Assembly (NCBI GenBank): GCA_032622095.1
Contig: CP136061.1
Coordinates: forward strand, 231,260,944 to 231,324,943
Origin: Siphonodentalium dalli
Lineage: Eukaryota; Mollusca; Scaphopoda; Gadilida; Siphonodentaliidae
Reading direction: 5' to 3'
Length of the DNA stretch: 64,000 bases
The translations under genes and the position numbers were made by a program. This document shows, in pieces, positions 1 to 10,779 of the stretch (positions within the stretch are counted from its first letter, which is position 1; each line of letters starts with the position of its first letter). The notes beneath the pieces are model-generated. The model was not told the origin of the DNA. It saw only the letters and a list, made by a program, of their open reading frames with translations, and did no database searches.

Positions 1-1397
1 TGTATCTCTAAATTTGAAACAGTGTATGATGTTCCAGAATTTTGAATGATACTAGCTTTTCGACGGAGTCAGTTGTAGGGTTTTCATGATACTCCCGGCC
101 TGGCCCAGCACATGACGTCATTTAGCAGTGAAGAGGTTAAGCTGATAAGTTCAACAAACAGCCTTAAGTAGGCTTGATGTTGAACTTGTTAGTTGAACAC
201 CTCCAATAAATGAATTGATGGAATCATGTAACTAGCCAGTATTCAAGTTATAAAATTCATATAATGTTTAAGACTTTGAGTGACAATGATTCCAATGCAC
301 CAAGCACTGAATAATGGCCGACTACTGGTGTGTTGAAGTAGGTCTATACTCACGTACGGACATATAGCACACAGAGTGATATTTTACGTCTGTATATCAG
401 TATGGATGTATAGCAATGGCATAAATGACTTTTGTGAGTTGGATTGTGTTGATAAGGAATTAATTTTCATGTTGATCTTATTTATACCGCCAATTGTCTG
501 TCCGTCCAACCAAGCAAATATCTCAGCGAAGGGTTGCCAAATTTGAATGATATTTGGTATGGAGTATCACCATCAACAAGATATTTCAATGAAATGCCAA
601 TTGATAATGTTCATATTTTCTCTTTTATTTGCTTTATAATTTGGTCTCTGTTCTACCTATCTATATTTGGCACTGTTTGGTTATGCCTGCACCAGTGGTG
701 CGACCTCTTGTTATATGATAACACCCGAATAAATTCAGCCTTGTCAGAAATAGGAACATGTTCTGTTGAGTTTAGATGTCAGTCATGGGTTATGAAACGG
801 TGAAAATAGATGTTGTGTTGATTGCCTGGAGAGGGTGCTGACATGTCTTATTGACATGATATTTAATCAATGTACCCAGCCCAGAAATCAAATCAATGGA
901 AATTTCACATTCCCGGGTGTCATTGATGGCATATAGATTTTCAATTGAGAAACTCATATATGACTGGTGAATAATGTAATATTCCTAAAATAGTAAAATA
1001 TGTCTTATAGTCTTTAAGAGTATGGAAAATATTGAAAGAAAAATTAATTTCTAATGAATGCAGCTTCTGTCGACTTTCTTCATCTCAAAATTATTATTAT
1101 ATACCTTGGGGATTTATATTAGAGTTTTTGTGAATAGACATGGGGAAATACAGGTCTGATCTTGATATGCATACGTATCTAGATACCTTAGGTGAATATA
1201 CAGAGGCCTAGTTAAAAATCATCTGTGCTTCAGCTATGGAGCCTTCTTTTGGTATGGTAGCTACCTGTTGGTAGGGAAATAATGTCCTCACATTTTTTGG
1301 TCAAATTTGTTTTAAATATTATTCTAATCCTCACACAGTAGTCAACTTGTCAGTAATCACTGTAATCTACCTTATATTTTGGAACTTCTGTCTGGAC
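1..1397. other. No recognisable gene
   Basis: AT-rich sequence with no long open frame and no protein similarity that I recognise. The preceding exons of PWP1 were looked for here by eye and not found, so they probably lie upstream of the window. Confidence 0.5.
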
Positions 1398-2632
1398 TGT
1401 GTGTGTGTGTTATAGACTCGAAAACTGCTTGACCGATCCGACTCAAATTTGGTGTGTAGGCCTACTTTGATACAGGGACAACATGGGCGGGTCCAATTTC
1501 ATGTGCGACCGTGGCCTTGACATCGCTAATATATGCTCATATAGGCATGTTTCTGGACCTCGACCGTTCCGACTCAAATTTGGTATGTAGGCCTACTTTG
1601 ATCCCAAGAACAATATTGGCGGATCCAATTTCACGTGCGTTCGTGTCCTTGACCTCGCTCATACACGCTCATATAGGCATGTTTCGGTCTGCCCGGACGA
1701 AGCTAGTGATCAATAAAGTCATGAAACTATGTGCACACTGAGGTGAGGTGCCAAATAATAGTGATGGAGAAAATTTCCCAACATCACTATTGTTAAAGAT
1801 AGATTGAAATTGCCATCATCACTATTGTTAGGCACCCGTATACGGTAGAAGCTGCAAATGGTCACAGTTCAAACAGCATTTGGGCATATCAGGATACGCA
1901 ATATCATATGACCCAATACGATACATGTCTCTCAACATTCTCAGTTGTATCTCCCACCCCTTCATGTGAACCACTCCACGGGGGTGATCTCAATCATCGA
2001 ATTGGAATACAGAATAGAATATTATTTTCTTAAATTTTATATCCAAATAGGCAGCACACAGCTTTGTGCTAATATATAACATATATACAGCGACTCTCAT
2101 TGATAGAGCCATTGTCGAATTAAGGAGGAAATGTTTATAATTGTGCCTAGTTCATATTTTTCTATTTTCTGTAATGGTCTTAAAAGGGCACTAATAATTA
2201 ATTTAACTAAATAGTTTGTTATATACCCAAAATGGTTGCAAAATGAATGGTGAAAATTGAAACACGGGTATAAATTGACCTGTAGAGTGTCAAGAGATAC
2301 ATGCCGTTGATCTCAGATGACTTAAAGGGGGACTAATAAATTAGATAATAAATAAAGACTTTTTATTATTAGCCCGGATGATATGGGGAAATATGATGCA
2401 CACAAGTAAAATGACATGGTAATGTTACAGGATAGGTGCTGTTGACCTCAAATGATTTAAAGGGGCACTAATAATTAGCAATAAAGAGTGTTTATTATCA
2501 ATTTAAAAGATAGATCCGGAAATGCAATAGGTACTCTTTATTCCAGATGACTAATAATTATTTAGAATGACTTGAAAGGCCACTAATAAATTACGCATTC
2601 ATTACCCGAGCAACACCGGGTACCCCAGCTAT
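1398..2632 (+). mobile_element. Helitron-like non-autonomous repeat
   Basis: It opens with a short GT microsatellite followed by TTATAGACTCGAAAACTG, and closes with the hairpin ACCCGAGCAACACCGGGT (2604-2621) followed by ACCCCAGCTATT. A similar head and hairpin-plus-CTAG tail occur at 57836-58128. The interior holds tandem blocks built around 'aaagggcactaataatta' (about 2170-2590) and a duplicated segment around 1425-1690. A hairpin just before a CT-rich 3' end is characteristic of Helitrons, but no Rep/helicase gene is present and the tail here reads CTAT rather than CTAG. It could be another class of short interspersed repeat. Confidence 0.4.
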
Positions 2633-2732
2633 TAAGTACATAATATGTCTCTAAAGTGTAAGGAAGAGAAAACATAATAAATGTGTTCATTTATCTCACT
2701 AATACTATTTATATATCTCATTACTCATAAAG

Positions 2733-2854
2733 GCATCTCCCTGAGCTCAGAGATTACAGGTCTGCTCACAACAGTTTCTGAAGATAAATACTTCAAAGTA
2801 TGGGACACTAAGGACAATAAACCATCGCTCGTGTTTGACAGGAATCTACGAATG
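2733..2854 (+). CDS. PWP1: PWP1 exon (WD repeat), third from last seen
   Basis: This is an internal exon of the periodic tryptophan protein 1 homologue, a WD40 nuclear/nucleolar protein involved in ribosome biogenesis and chromatin. The translation includes LSSEITGLLTTVSEDKYF followed by KVWDTKDNKPSLV, with the WD-repeat KVWD core and the KPSLV...R segment that I recognise from the C-terminal part of animal PWP1. The acceptor is the AAAG before 2733 and the donor is GTGAGT at 2855. The exon starts with the last two bases of a split codon and ends on a complete Met codon (phase 0), so it joins in frame to 7080. The donor region is tandemly triplicated (see the repeat at 2815-2965). Upstream exons, about the first 350-400 residues, are not visible in the window. 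The exact acceptor is inferred from the reading frame. Confidence 0.88.
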
Positions 2855-2965
2855 GTGAGTACATTTCATTCAATAAACCATCGCTCGTGTTTGACAGGAA
2901 TCTACGAATGGTGAGTACATTTCATTCAATAAACCATCGCTCGTGTTTGACAGGAATCTACGAAT
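2815..2965 (+). repeat. 56-bp tandem triplication of exon end and splice donor
   Basis: A 56-bp unit spanning the last 40 bases of the PWP1 exon plus GTGAGTACATTTCATT occurs three times, starting at 2815, 2871 and 2927. The third copy diverges after GTGAGTA, and a partial tail ('acatttcattcaataaa') recurs near 3004-3020. Each unit brings its own GTGAGT donor (2855, 2911, 2967). Use of donor 2 or 3 would add 56 or 112 bases and shift the frame into a TGA at 2912-2914. Confidence 0.93.
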
Positions 2966-3054
2966 GGTGAGTAGCTTCGTAGTGAAATATCAAACTGGTG
3001 TTCAACATTTCATTCAATAAAGCCACGCAAAGTGAATTTCCCATTTCTGAGCAA

Positions 3055-3120
3055 CCCTTGAAATAGTGTCTGACATTTGCAGAATGAGGTCCCCAGAGGG
3101 CTGGTGACATCATTGTGCTT
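3055..3120. repeat. Fragment of the GCAGAATGAGGTCCCC inverted-repeat MITE
   Basis: It carries 'cttgaaatagtgtctgacatttgcagaatgaggtccccagaggg', one arm of the hairpin family seen complete at 6106-6196 and 9742-9990. It is truncated on the far side. Confidence 0.8.
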
Positions 3121-3245
3121 AGGCCTCATCTTATGGGAAGTATCTATAGTCTCAAATTAACAATATTTTTAGTTATCTTACGAGTTATCTAAGGAGCTGC
3201 AGAGAGATTCCTCCATCACCTTCACCATCACCCTTATACTTTCTA

Positions 3246-3674
3246 GTGGACTCTCCGTCCAACAGTCCGGATTCAGCATCGACCATCAATTCTAACAACT
3301 CAACAGCATCAAGTGGATACTTCTCGCAGATCTCATCGACATCAACACCCACGGCCCCCCACGAACCCCGCAACAAGGACATTAACATCACCCTGAACAC
3401 GAATTGGATGGGAACGCCGAGGGACCCTCCGGACTGCACCTACTCACCCGAGTCATCAACATGCACCAGAACTCAACCCACTCCAGCATCAGCAGGTTGT
3501 AGCTGGTGGGACTCCCAGAGAATCATCACAACACCTAACATTCCTTCCCCAGAGTCATCATCACCACATCCCTGGAATCCCTACAGTCCAACAGACGAAC
3601 TCTGGCATTTACAAAACCCCCTCCCCCCCCCCCCCCCCCCGCAGAGCACATCTACGACCATAATGCTGGTCTGA
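3246..3674 (+). other. Ser/Thr/Pro-rich open frame, unrecognised
   Basis: This is a 142-codon open frame in a block (3190-3860) distinctly richer in GC than its surroundings, rich in Ser, Thr, Pro and Asn, with no domain I recognise. A poly-C run near 3622-3641 lies inside it; beyond it the best open frames change, as expected if a homopolymer slipped in a decayed coding region. It sits inside a PWP1 intron and has an overlapping open frame on the other strand. It may be a relic of a retroelement gag/ORF1 or simply low-complexity sequence. I assign no function. Confidence 0.25.
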
Positions 3675-3879
3675 TGCAACGGATCAACGCGTTCCACAAC
3701 TGGAGAGGACCACTCCCGATTCACTACGCTCACGCGGGTAACACACCGCCACCCATGAGTGGTCTCACAGCTCACTATGGAACAGCCCGGGTTCTACGCT
3801 CAGCGACGAACCATCTCACTTCATGGTGTATATATCCAACACGCAGACAATATTATCTAGATCTGTTATGACTTGTTAT

Positions 3880-4915
3880 TAATTATACCCCCTTTTTAAA
3901 AAAAAGGGGGGTATACTGTTTTGCACCTGTCTGTCCGTCCGTCCGTCTGTGCGTCCGTACGTTGTTCCGTCCGTCTGTACGTCCGTCCGATGTCTGTTCA
4001 TGTCATAACTTGAACAGTAGTGCTCGGATCACAATGAAATTTTGTCTGGCTGTTCATTACTACGGGGGCATTCAATAGAGGGTTACATCGTTTTGTTCGG
4101 ATTTTCCATTCTAGAGTTATTCATCTTTGTTTATCTTGAAATGTTGGATTTTTGGTCTGTCTGGTGTCTGTTCATGTCATAACTTCAACAGTTGTGCTGG
4201 GATCTCAATGAAATTTGGTATGTATGTTCACTACTATTAAAAAGAGGGTTCCATCGTTTTGTTCGGATTTTCCATTCTGGAGTTATTCATCTTTGTTTAT
4301 CTGGAAATGTTGGCTTTTTGGTCCGTCTGGTGTCTGTTCATGTCGTAACTTCAACAGTTGTGCTGGGATGAGGACATTAAAAAGAGGGTTCCATTGTTTT
4401 GTTCGGATTTTCCGTTCTAGAGTTATACATCTTTGTTTATCTGGAAATGTTGGCTTTTTGGTCCGTCTGGTGTCTGTTCATGCCGTAATTTCAACAGTTG
4501 TGCTGGGATCTCAATGGAATTTGGTATGGATGTTCACTACTATGAGGACATTCAATAGAAGGTTCCATTGTTCTGTTCCGCTTTTCCATTCTAGAGTTAT
4601 TCATCTTTGTTTATCTGGAAATGTTGGTTGTTTGGTCCATCCGATGTCTGTTCAGCTCATAACTTGAACAGTAATGCTCGGATCTCAATGAAATTTTGTA
4701 TGGATGTTCACCACTATGAGGACATTTAATGGCACATTCAAATGTTTGTTTTGTTTTTATTGTTCTATGGTTACTCATCTTTGTTTATATGAAAATGCTG
4801 GTGTTTGGGTCCATCTGTCTGAGTATAGCCCTCATAAGTTATAGATATGCCCACACTAGGCAGTATGCCACGAGGGGGTATGCACCGGACGACAGTCCAT
4901 CTCTTGTTAAATCCA
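3880..4915 (+). repeat. Tandem-repeat element with hairpin head
   Basis: It starts with a hairpin (TACCCCC, T/A runs, GGGGGTA; 3885-3914) and a CCGTCCGTCTG microsatellite. About four or five units of roughly 160 bp follow, each with 'tgtctgttcatgtcataacttcaacag...tgctgggatctcaatgaaatttggtatg...ttccattctagagttattcatctttgtttatctggaaatgttgg'. It closes with 'gcccacactaggcagtatgccacgagggggtatgca'. The layout (conserved head, central tandem units, conserved tail) resembles the tandem-bearing non-autonomous elements common in molluscs. Confidence 0.6.
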
Positions 4916-5159
4916 TTTTCACAACACAGTAGCATTTGTCACTTCTCCTACCACGGTCCACTTAAACCATTTCCTACAAAATCACCCTAGAGGATCTAAG
5001 CATAACGCCTACACCACCCACACATCGTCAGGTTAGTATCCTTTTTGATTGGTCTCCCTTCGCCCACATCGCCCTTTTAAGCAGTACACTAACTACGACC
5101 TTCCGGTCTCTTCGTTTCCGTACTAACCAAACTTCGTACCATCCAACACCAAACCTTGA

Positions 5160-5735
5160 AATAAATTTTTACCCGCACACCTAAATTTACCCGCGCCAAC
5201 ATCTGACTCATACCCACGGACTTGTATCAATGTTACCCACATACATACACAGGTACACAACCACTCTAACCCACCACGCCTTATCCAGCCGCCCAATACC
5301 TGCACAAACCAGGTTACCCGCACTCCAACCTCTGTCACTTCTTGCTTTCCTACCACGAACCCCAGATACCCGCACTCGTTACCCGCAATCTCGGACATAC
5401 ACAACCACCATCACCCTTTACCCGCAATCTCGGAAATGCATAATCACCACCACCATGCTGATTACCCGCACTAAGTACCCGCACTTCCAATGCACCCCCT
5501 CCCCACACGGGACTCATACTTCCATTGGTTACCCGCATCATTACTACCCGTTACCCGCAATCTCGGAAATGCATATTCACCACCATGCACCATGCTGATT
5601 ACCCGCACTAAGTACCCGCAGTTCAAATGAAAAACCCCCCACACGGGACACAGACTTCAAATGGTTACCCGCACCATTACCCGCACTGACCCACCACATC
5701 AAACTCTATACCCGCATTTGATACCCGCACTACAT
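5160..5735 (+). repeat. TACCCGCA-rich low-complexity block
   Basis: Roughly 18 dispersed occurrences of TACCCGCA or close variants lie within 570 bp. Longer phrases recur: TACCCGCAATCTCGG three times, and TTACCCGCACTAAGTACCCGCA twice. Spacing is irregular, so this is not a simple satellite. It yields overlapping open frames on both strands that I do not regard as genes. Confidence 0.75.
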
Positions 5736-5771
5736 ATCCATCCTGCCACCCACACCTGACCCTTCTTTTGA

Positions 5772-5810
5772 CCAATCAAACTGGAGACCACTCACAACAC
5801 AGTATAAAAG
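5772..5810 (+). promoter_or_regulatory. CCAAT plus TATA promoter-like pair
   Basis: CCAAT (5772-5776) and TATAAAAG (5803-5810) are spaced as in a core promoter, directly after the TACCCGCA block and ending near 'aattcatacgccaaactcggtcctgatgaag'. No open frame above about 60 codons follows, so it may belong to a decayed retroelement or to a non-coding transcript. Confidence 0.3.
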
Positions 5811-6105
5811 GCGAGCAAAATCTTCAAAAATTCATACGCCAAACTCGGTCCTGATGAAGCTAAACACTAACGAAAGCGCTAGACCTATACTGCAGGTTAT
5901 CTGAGTTTTAAAGGTTTCCTCTGGAGTTTATTTTCTCGATTATTTTGCAATATTTTTAGTAACTTTTTCCCTTCTGTTCAGTTTTGACTTCCTCTAATTT
6001 GCAGAAGATAAAATGCATAATTGAGGTGACTAATGGGTGAACATCCCGACTTCAACTGCGGAACTTAAATCTGACCCCAAGTCTCACATAGCAGTTGAGG
6101 CATAA

Positions 6106-6196
6106 GCAGAATGAGTCCCCTGAGGGTGAATTTTGTGATGCTAGCCGCCGTGAGGGGTAATGTCACTAAATTCACCCTCTGGGGTCCTCATTCTGC
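6106..6196. repeat. Hairpin MITE (GCAGAATGAG...CTCATTCTGC)
   Basis: This is an imperfect inverted repeat with ~40-bp arms (gcagaatgag...gagggtgaatt / aattcaccctc...ctcattctgc) around a short loop. It is flanked on the right by 'aaatgtcagacgcactatttcaagccttg', the family's outer sequence. Confidence 0.88.
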
Positions 6197-6334
6197 AAAT
6201 GTCAGACGCACTATTTCAAGCCTTGTTTCTCAGGCCTGCCACATGGGCCTGTAACCCTGCATGTGCAACATTTTTATTCCTGTTCAATATATCTGAGTGA
6301 AAATATTAATCAGTATTACATAATTGCGGTACAT

Positions 6335-6670
6335 ATTTAGCTCACCTGAGACAAAGTCTCCGGTGGAGCTTTAGTCATCACTCCCCATCTGTCGTCCGCC
6401 CGTAGATCAACAATTCTTCAATCACCTTCTCCAGAACCATTATAACGATATGGGGTTATATTTGGTGTGGATGTTCCCTAGGTGACTGGGATCCGATTTG
6501 TTCAAATGGAGTCACTGAGTCAAGATATGTTTAAAATGAAAATAACTTCATCTACACAATACAATCCCTTTACTGAAACTTTTTAACTTTCCTTATTTAT
6601 CATTCTATTGACTGCTCAGAATAAAGTTAATGCCTTCCCAAGTTGAGCTACAGTGCCATTGACACTTTCA
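6335..6670 (+). repeat. Dispersed repeat ending in TTGAGCTACAGTGCCATTGACAC
   Basis: It begins 'agctcacctgagacaaagtctccggtggagct' and ends 'ccaagttgagctacagtgccattgacactttcattta'. The same ending closes the tandem array at 16027-19115, so the two are versions of one family, this one with about a single internal unit. Confidence 0.65.
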
Positions 6671-6776
6671 TTTAGTTGTGCTATCCAAAAAAAAAAAGAT
6701 AAGTATCTATACATTTGCGTGTCAGTGAATATTGTTCTAAAAATATTTTTTTTTACAAACCTGTCTGCTGCTTTAG

Positions 6777-7029
6777 TTAACCCTTCGTTGACTGGAAATT
6801 ATGTGAAAACCCTGTGCCTGTGCATTCTCTTATATATGTGAGTCTCCCATAATGAGTCTTGCATATGTAAGAATACATTGGCCTAACAATATTTACCTTG
6901 ACTTTTTAAGCCAGTGCATTCTCTTATATGTGCGAGGCTCCCAAAGGGTAGACTGGCATATATAAAAGAATTCACTGGCACAGGATCTTTAATGCTGCAC
7001 CAGCGCAGCTCCTATCATGAACGGGTTAA
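6777..7029. mobile_element. piggyBac-like MITE, TTAA flanks
   Basis: It is bounded by TTAA at 6777 and 7026. Its ends read TTAACCCTTCGTTGACTGG and ...CCTATCATGAACGGGTTAA. Inside are paired motifs 'tgcattctcttatatatg' in both orientations. TTAA targets with CCCT-type ends are known for piggyBac; Kolobok also uses TTAA. Other members are at 13829-14084 and 50887-51285. No transposase is present. Confidence 0.6.
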
Positions 7030-7079
7030 TATCTGAGAAACAGATAATCAACTTTCTGTTGCCTGATCTCTCTTTGTAG

Positions 7080-7182
7080 AGTGAACTACAGTGTTTATCG
7101 TCATGTGAAGAAGCACCATTTGTGTTCGCCGTTGGTGGAGAGAAGACACTCAAAGTCTGGGACATCAGGGAAAGTGCCAAAG
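7080..7182 (+). CDS. PWP1: PWP1 exon, penultimate
   Basis: This encodes the last WD unit of PWP1. The translation starts SELQCLSSCEEAPFVFAVGG and continues through EKTLKVWDIRESAK. The Cys-rich lead-in, hydrophobic F-V-F-A-x-GG strand and closing VWDI match the family's final blade as I know it. The acceptor is TTTGTAG|A and the donor is AAAG|GTTTGT. Length is 103 bases, so it leaves one base over, which joins TT at 12415 to make a Val codon. That agreement across two introns supports one spliced gene. The intron upstream is 4225 bp and the one downstream 5232 bp, both packed with repeats. Confidence 0.92.
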
Positions 7183-7214
7183 GTTTGTTTCTACATTAAA
7201 TTTTCTTCCTAATT

Positions 7215-8503
7215 CACTGGGGGGAAACTGTTTCACCAGAATCGATTCTATCGCCCTTCCGGTTCCGTCTCTATCGAATTAAGTTCCGACTCTTTCGCGA
7301 TTTCTAAAACATATTTTCAAAGTTTTGCCCATTGTTTATAGACTGAATGTCAAAACAGAATGTATTCTCCAATAACAATCGACAGATTATGTCTTTATAC
7401 GTGTTTATTGATGACAGTAATGCAAAATCGGCTGCATGTTGTGCACAGTTAGAGACATAGTGCATTTGGGTGCATTTCCCATGAAAATTAAGCAGCACTT
7501 TGAATCTCAGATTATCGGCCTTGTCTACTTTAAATTGGACTGAAACTTGTCAAGTTTTATGGTTGAACATTAGATAATTATAATACAATACCTCCCGACG
7601 GTTCCTCGCCGTACACGTCCTTCAAATTACTGCCTCAAAAAGCAACAAAAGGTTCCGATTCTATTGTGATGTTTATGTTCACGATCGGTTCTTTCGTTCC
7701 TGTTTACAGTACATTCATATTCGATCAGATTATTTGATTGTACATCTATAGTTGCCCAATGACAATACATGGTCATATATGGTTTAAAATGTAGCCATAG
7801 TAAATCAATAGATGAGTTTTAGTGGTCCCAAACGATCATAGGTAAGATATTGAAGATGATCGACCGATAATCTTTAATATCCAACCTATGATGCTTTGGG
7901 ACTACTGAAAAACTCATATTGGTGTTGCTGTGAGTATAGTTTAAACCATATATGGTAATATGGCAACTAGAAACACAAATGAACTATCTGGTCGAATATA
8001 ATATTTCATTAAACGGGGGGCGAAAGAACCGATCTTGAACATAAAAATCACATTAGAATCGGAACATTGCGTTGCTTCTTTTGATGGACTAATTTGAGGG
8101 TCTTTTACTGTGGGGAGCCATCAGGAGCTGTGCTGTAATCGTGTCCTGGTGTTCGATCATACAAGAAGACATATTTCAGTCTAATTAAAAGGTAAAAAGG
8201 CCGATAAAAGGAGCATCAAAATGCTGCTTAATTTACAAAGGTAATGCACACAAACACATTACTCTTCTAAGTGTGCAAAAAATAGCCGACTTCGCATTAT
8301 TATCACCAATAATTACGCACAAAGACACAATCTAGAGATAGTTTTTGTAAAATACGTTCTGTTTTAACATTTAGTGTATAAATGGAGGTCAAAACTTTGA
8401 AAACATTAGATTCAAGTCGCGAAAGAGACGGCACTTAATTCGATAGAGACGGAACCCGATTGGCGATAGAATCGATTCTTGTGAAACAGTTTCCCCCCCA
8501 GTG
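7215..8503. mobile_element. 1.29-kb foldback element
   Basis: The ends are CACTGGGGGGAAACTGTTTC and GAAACAGTTTCCCCCCCAGTG. The inverted arms run inward for most of the length: 'agaatcgattctatcgcc' pairs with 'ggcgatagaatcgattct', and the outer arms hold 'tcaaagttttg' and 'caaaactttga'. Near the centre (about 7830-7910) the sequence folds again around 'gatcataggt...acctatgat'. No open frame for a transposase is evident. It lies entirely within the last PWP1 intron, 33 bases after the exon. Confidence 0.88.
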
Positions 8504-8551
8504 TAGTTGGGTGGAGAGATTTTCAATTTATTCCTGGCTTTATTCCTCCAC

Positions 8552-9660
8552 ATACGGTGGCCCTTAGTGCCATGGCAAAACAAACTTTTCAATCACGGCA
8601 GAATAAACTTTTCGCTCATGGCAAAACATACTTTTCATCCACGGCAAAACAAACTTTTCACTCACAGCAGATAAAACTTTTCATCCATGGCAAAACAAAC
8701 TTTTCACTTGCAGCTTGCAAAACAATCTTCGTGTATACCTACAAAACTATATTTTGTCACTCTGAAAATCAATCAGGTTACAATCTTGGACATCATGCAA
8801 TACGACTGACAGTGGACGCCACAAAGAATATTTATAAGGATACAGTTTTACCTTCTACAATAAGCGATTGGAATAGACTGCCAGCATGCATGAAAAATTG
8901 TACCAACCTGGATATAAACACACCCATACTACTCTCATTGTCATAGTCGCAAATCTCAAGTATTCCACACATGATTGAGACAAATGTAGTAATTTGAACT
9001 TCGATGTGATGACCAATTTTGTTAATGTAGAATGGCATTTATACCAGACATCAAGATTGGAATTACTATCTTCTCTGCCAAACATAATGCTATCAGTATT
9101 ACACCTCCAGATTGATGAAAAAAGAGAATTTACTAAAGAGGGACGTTTGCTCCCAACAAATATTGTTGCAATATACAAGGTGTTCTTCCGTGACGCAGGC
9201 ATAATGATTAATGTCTTGTTCAAATTATACACAAACATTTAGATTGAGTCACATATAACCTGACAGTCTCAAAACACAGTGCGGTTAAAAAGTCGGAACA
9301 TCACTGCATCAGATATAGATTTACGACCTGATATACTATTGCTCGCATACCTCCCACGATATCACAGCCTTGAACATATTTTTATCGCGAGAGAGGGAGA
9401 GAGAGAGGTCTAGCAACTTTACCGTCAGTGAAAAGTTTATTTTGCCGTGACTGAAAAGTTTGTTTTGCCGGTTGGTGAAAAGTTTTATCTGCCGTGAGTG
9501 TGAAAAGTTTGTTTTGCGATGGATGAAAAGTATGTTTTGCCGTGAGCGAAAAGTTTATTCTGCCGTGATTGAAACGTTTGTTTTGCCGTGAGTAAAAAGT
9601 TCACGGCAAAACAAACTTTTGAAAAGTTTGTTTTGCTGTGGCACTTACGGGCCACCGTAT
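8552..9660. mobile_element. Foldback element with tandem-repeat arms
   Basis: The outer ends ATACGGTGGCCCTTAGTGCCA and TGGCACTTACGGGCCACCGTAT are inverted. Both arms (about 8570-8715 and 9425-9640) consist of short tandem units of 'catggcaaaacaaacttttca' in opposite orientation. The ~700-bp centre contains a LINE tail fragment (8770-8945) and unassigned sequence. Confidence 0.85.
8770..8945 (+). pseudogene. LINE reverse-transcriptase C-terminal relic
   Basis: The frame ending at 8946 reads through YKDTVLPSTISDWNRLP, the aromatic/basic stretch followed by 'DWN.LP' that closes the ORF2 of CR1/Jockey-type LINEs. Only about 55 residues of similarity remain and no catalytic part is present. It lies between the arms of the foldback element 8552-9660, so it was either captured or inserted there. 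Confidence 0.65.
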
Positions 9661-9741
9661 CCAGATGCAATAATTTTACTTATTTTTAGTAGAGTTTTAT
9701 TTATAGCTCTTGACTTATGAATTGATGAGGTACAGTAGGAA

Positions 9742-9990
9742 GCCTTGAAATAGTGTGCCTGTCATTTGCAGAATGAGGTCCCCAGAGGGTGAATTTAGTG
9801 ATGCTACCCCCGCATAGCGGGCTAGCATCACCAAATTCACCCTCTGGGGACCTCATTCTGCTTACACCTCAGCAGAATGAGGTTTCCAGAGGGTGAATTT
9901 GGTGATGCTAGCCCGCTATGCGGGGTAGCATCACTAAATTCACCCTCTGGGAACCTCATTCTGCAAATGACAGACACACTATTTCAAGGC
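9742..9990. repeat. Double hairpin MITE (GCAGAATGAGG family)
   Basis: Two complete ~92-bp hairpins (about 9769-9861 and 9868-9964) sit side by side inside a longer inverted repeat whose outer arms are 'gccttgaaatagtgtgcctgtcatttgcag' and its complement. Each hairpin has the central palindrome 'gcccgctatgcggg' or its inverse. The second hairpin is nearly the reverse complement of the first. Confidence 0.9.
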
Positions 9991-10435
9991 TTGTACAGTT
10001 AGGTTGGCAGGTGAGCATTCAAGCCTAATCCTATATAACGTAGCCAATTATTAATAGATTTTGGAAATAATTGCTGGCGAGTTGATAACCATGTGCGACA
10101 GCCGCATACACAGAATCAGGCCCACCCATACTTTTTTACCAGAGTTATGGACCTTGTTTCTATTTATTGCAATTGTATGACCCTTTTAGTGCGACAACAT
10201 GAACAAACATCAACCAATTACATTCATATTTGGTACATGGATCTTTCATAACGGTCTCTCTATTGAGTTCGAAAACCAGGTATGTTTGATTTTTTTACCT
10301 GAATTTTGGCTATTTTTAGCAAAGTTTAGACCTTTAGCATGGGACCCCTATCGACAATATATAATTGACCGTACTGAGAAAAGAGAAAAGCTGCATGTTT
10401 CATAGGACGAGAATATTCCCCCGAAACCAGGAACA

Positions 10436-10690
10436 ATCACCCAACTACTGATACAGCTGGACTTGCCATCGCTGCAATCAAGATGGTGCATAAAAAGGAT
10501 TCTAACTTTCCACAAAGCCAAACGTGGTAAAATAGCAATAGAAATTCCTATCTCCTTGGAAAAACAACAGCAAGAGATGAGAGGATTTCACCCTGAAAAG
10601 TTCATTCCACACATCCTAACAGTGACAGTTATAAATATAGCTTCTTCTGTGGAACGGCAAATGACTGGAACAATTTGAAGTGGCTATATC
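10436..10690 (+). pseudogene. LINE reverse-transcriptase C-terminal relic
   Basis: Two frames together read as the end of a CR1/Jockey-like ORF2: QLDLPSLQSRWCIKRI and FHKAKRG...MRGFHPEKFIP in one frame, then SDSYKYSFFCGTANDWNNL one frame away. The order (L-x-L-x-S-L-x-x-R-W, then M-R-G, then Y-K-Y-S-F-F...DWN.L) is the usual one for the region after the catalytic domain. A frameshift near 10618 shows that it is dead. Confidence 0.7.
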
Positions 10691-10779
10691 TCTTGGATAT
10701 CGTTGTTGATTATAAATTGTCGTTCCTTTGCAATTGCCTTTTGAGATTATGATATATACTGGAAAGGATAAATCGTGTT
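10691..10779. other. Spacer between LINE fragments
   Basis: No gene or recognised repeat. Confidence 0.4.

Noticed and set aside
5840-5885. Hammerhead-ribozyme-like core (CTGATGA ... CGAAA)
   Set aside because: The conserved strings are present, but the bases between them (agctaaacactaac) cannot form the required stem II, so the match is probably chance.
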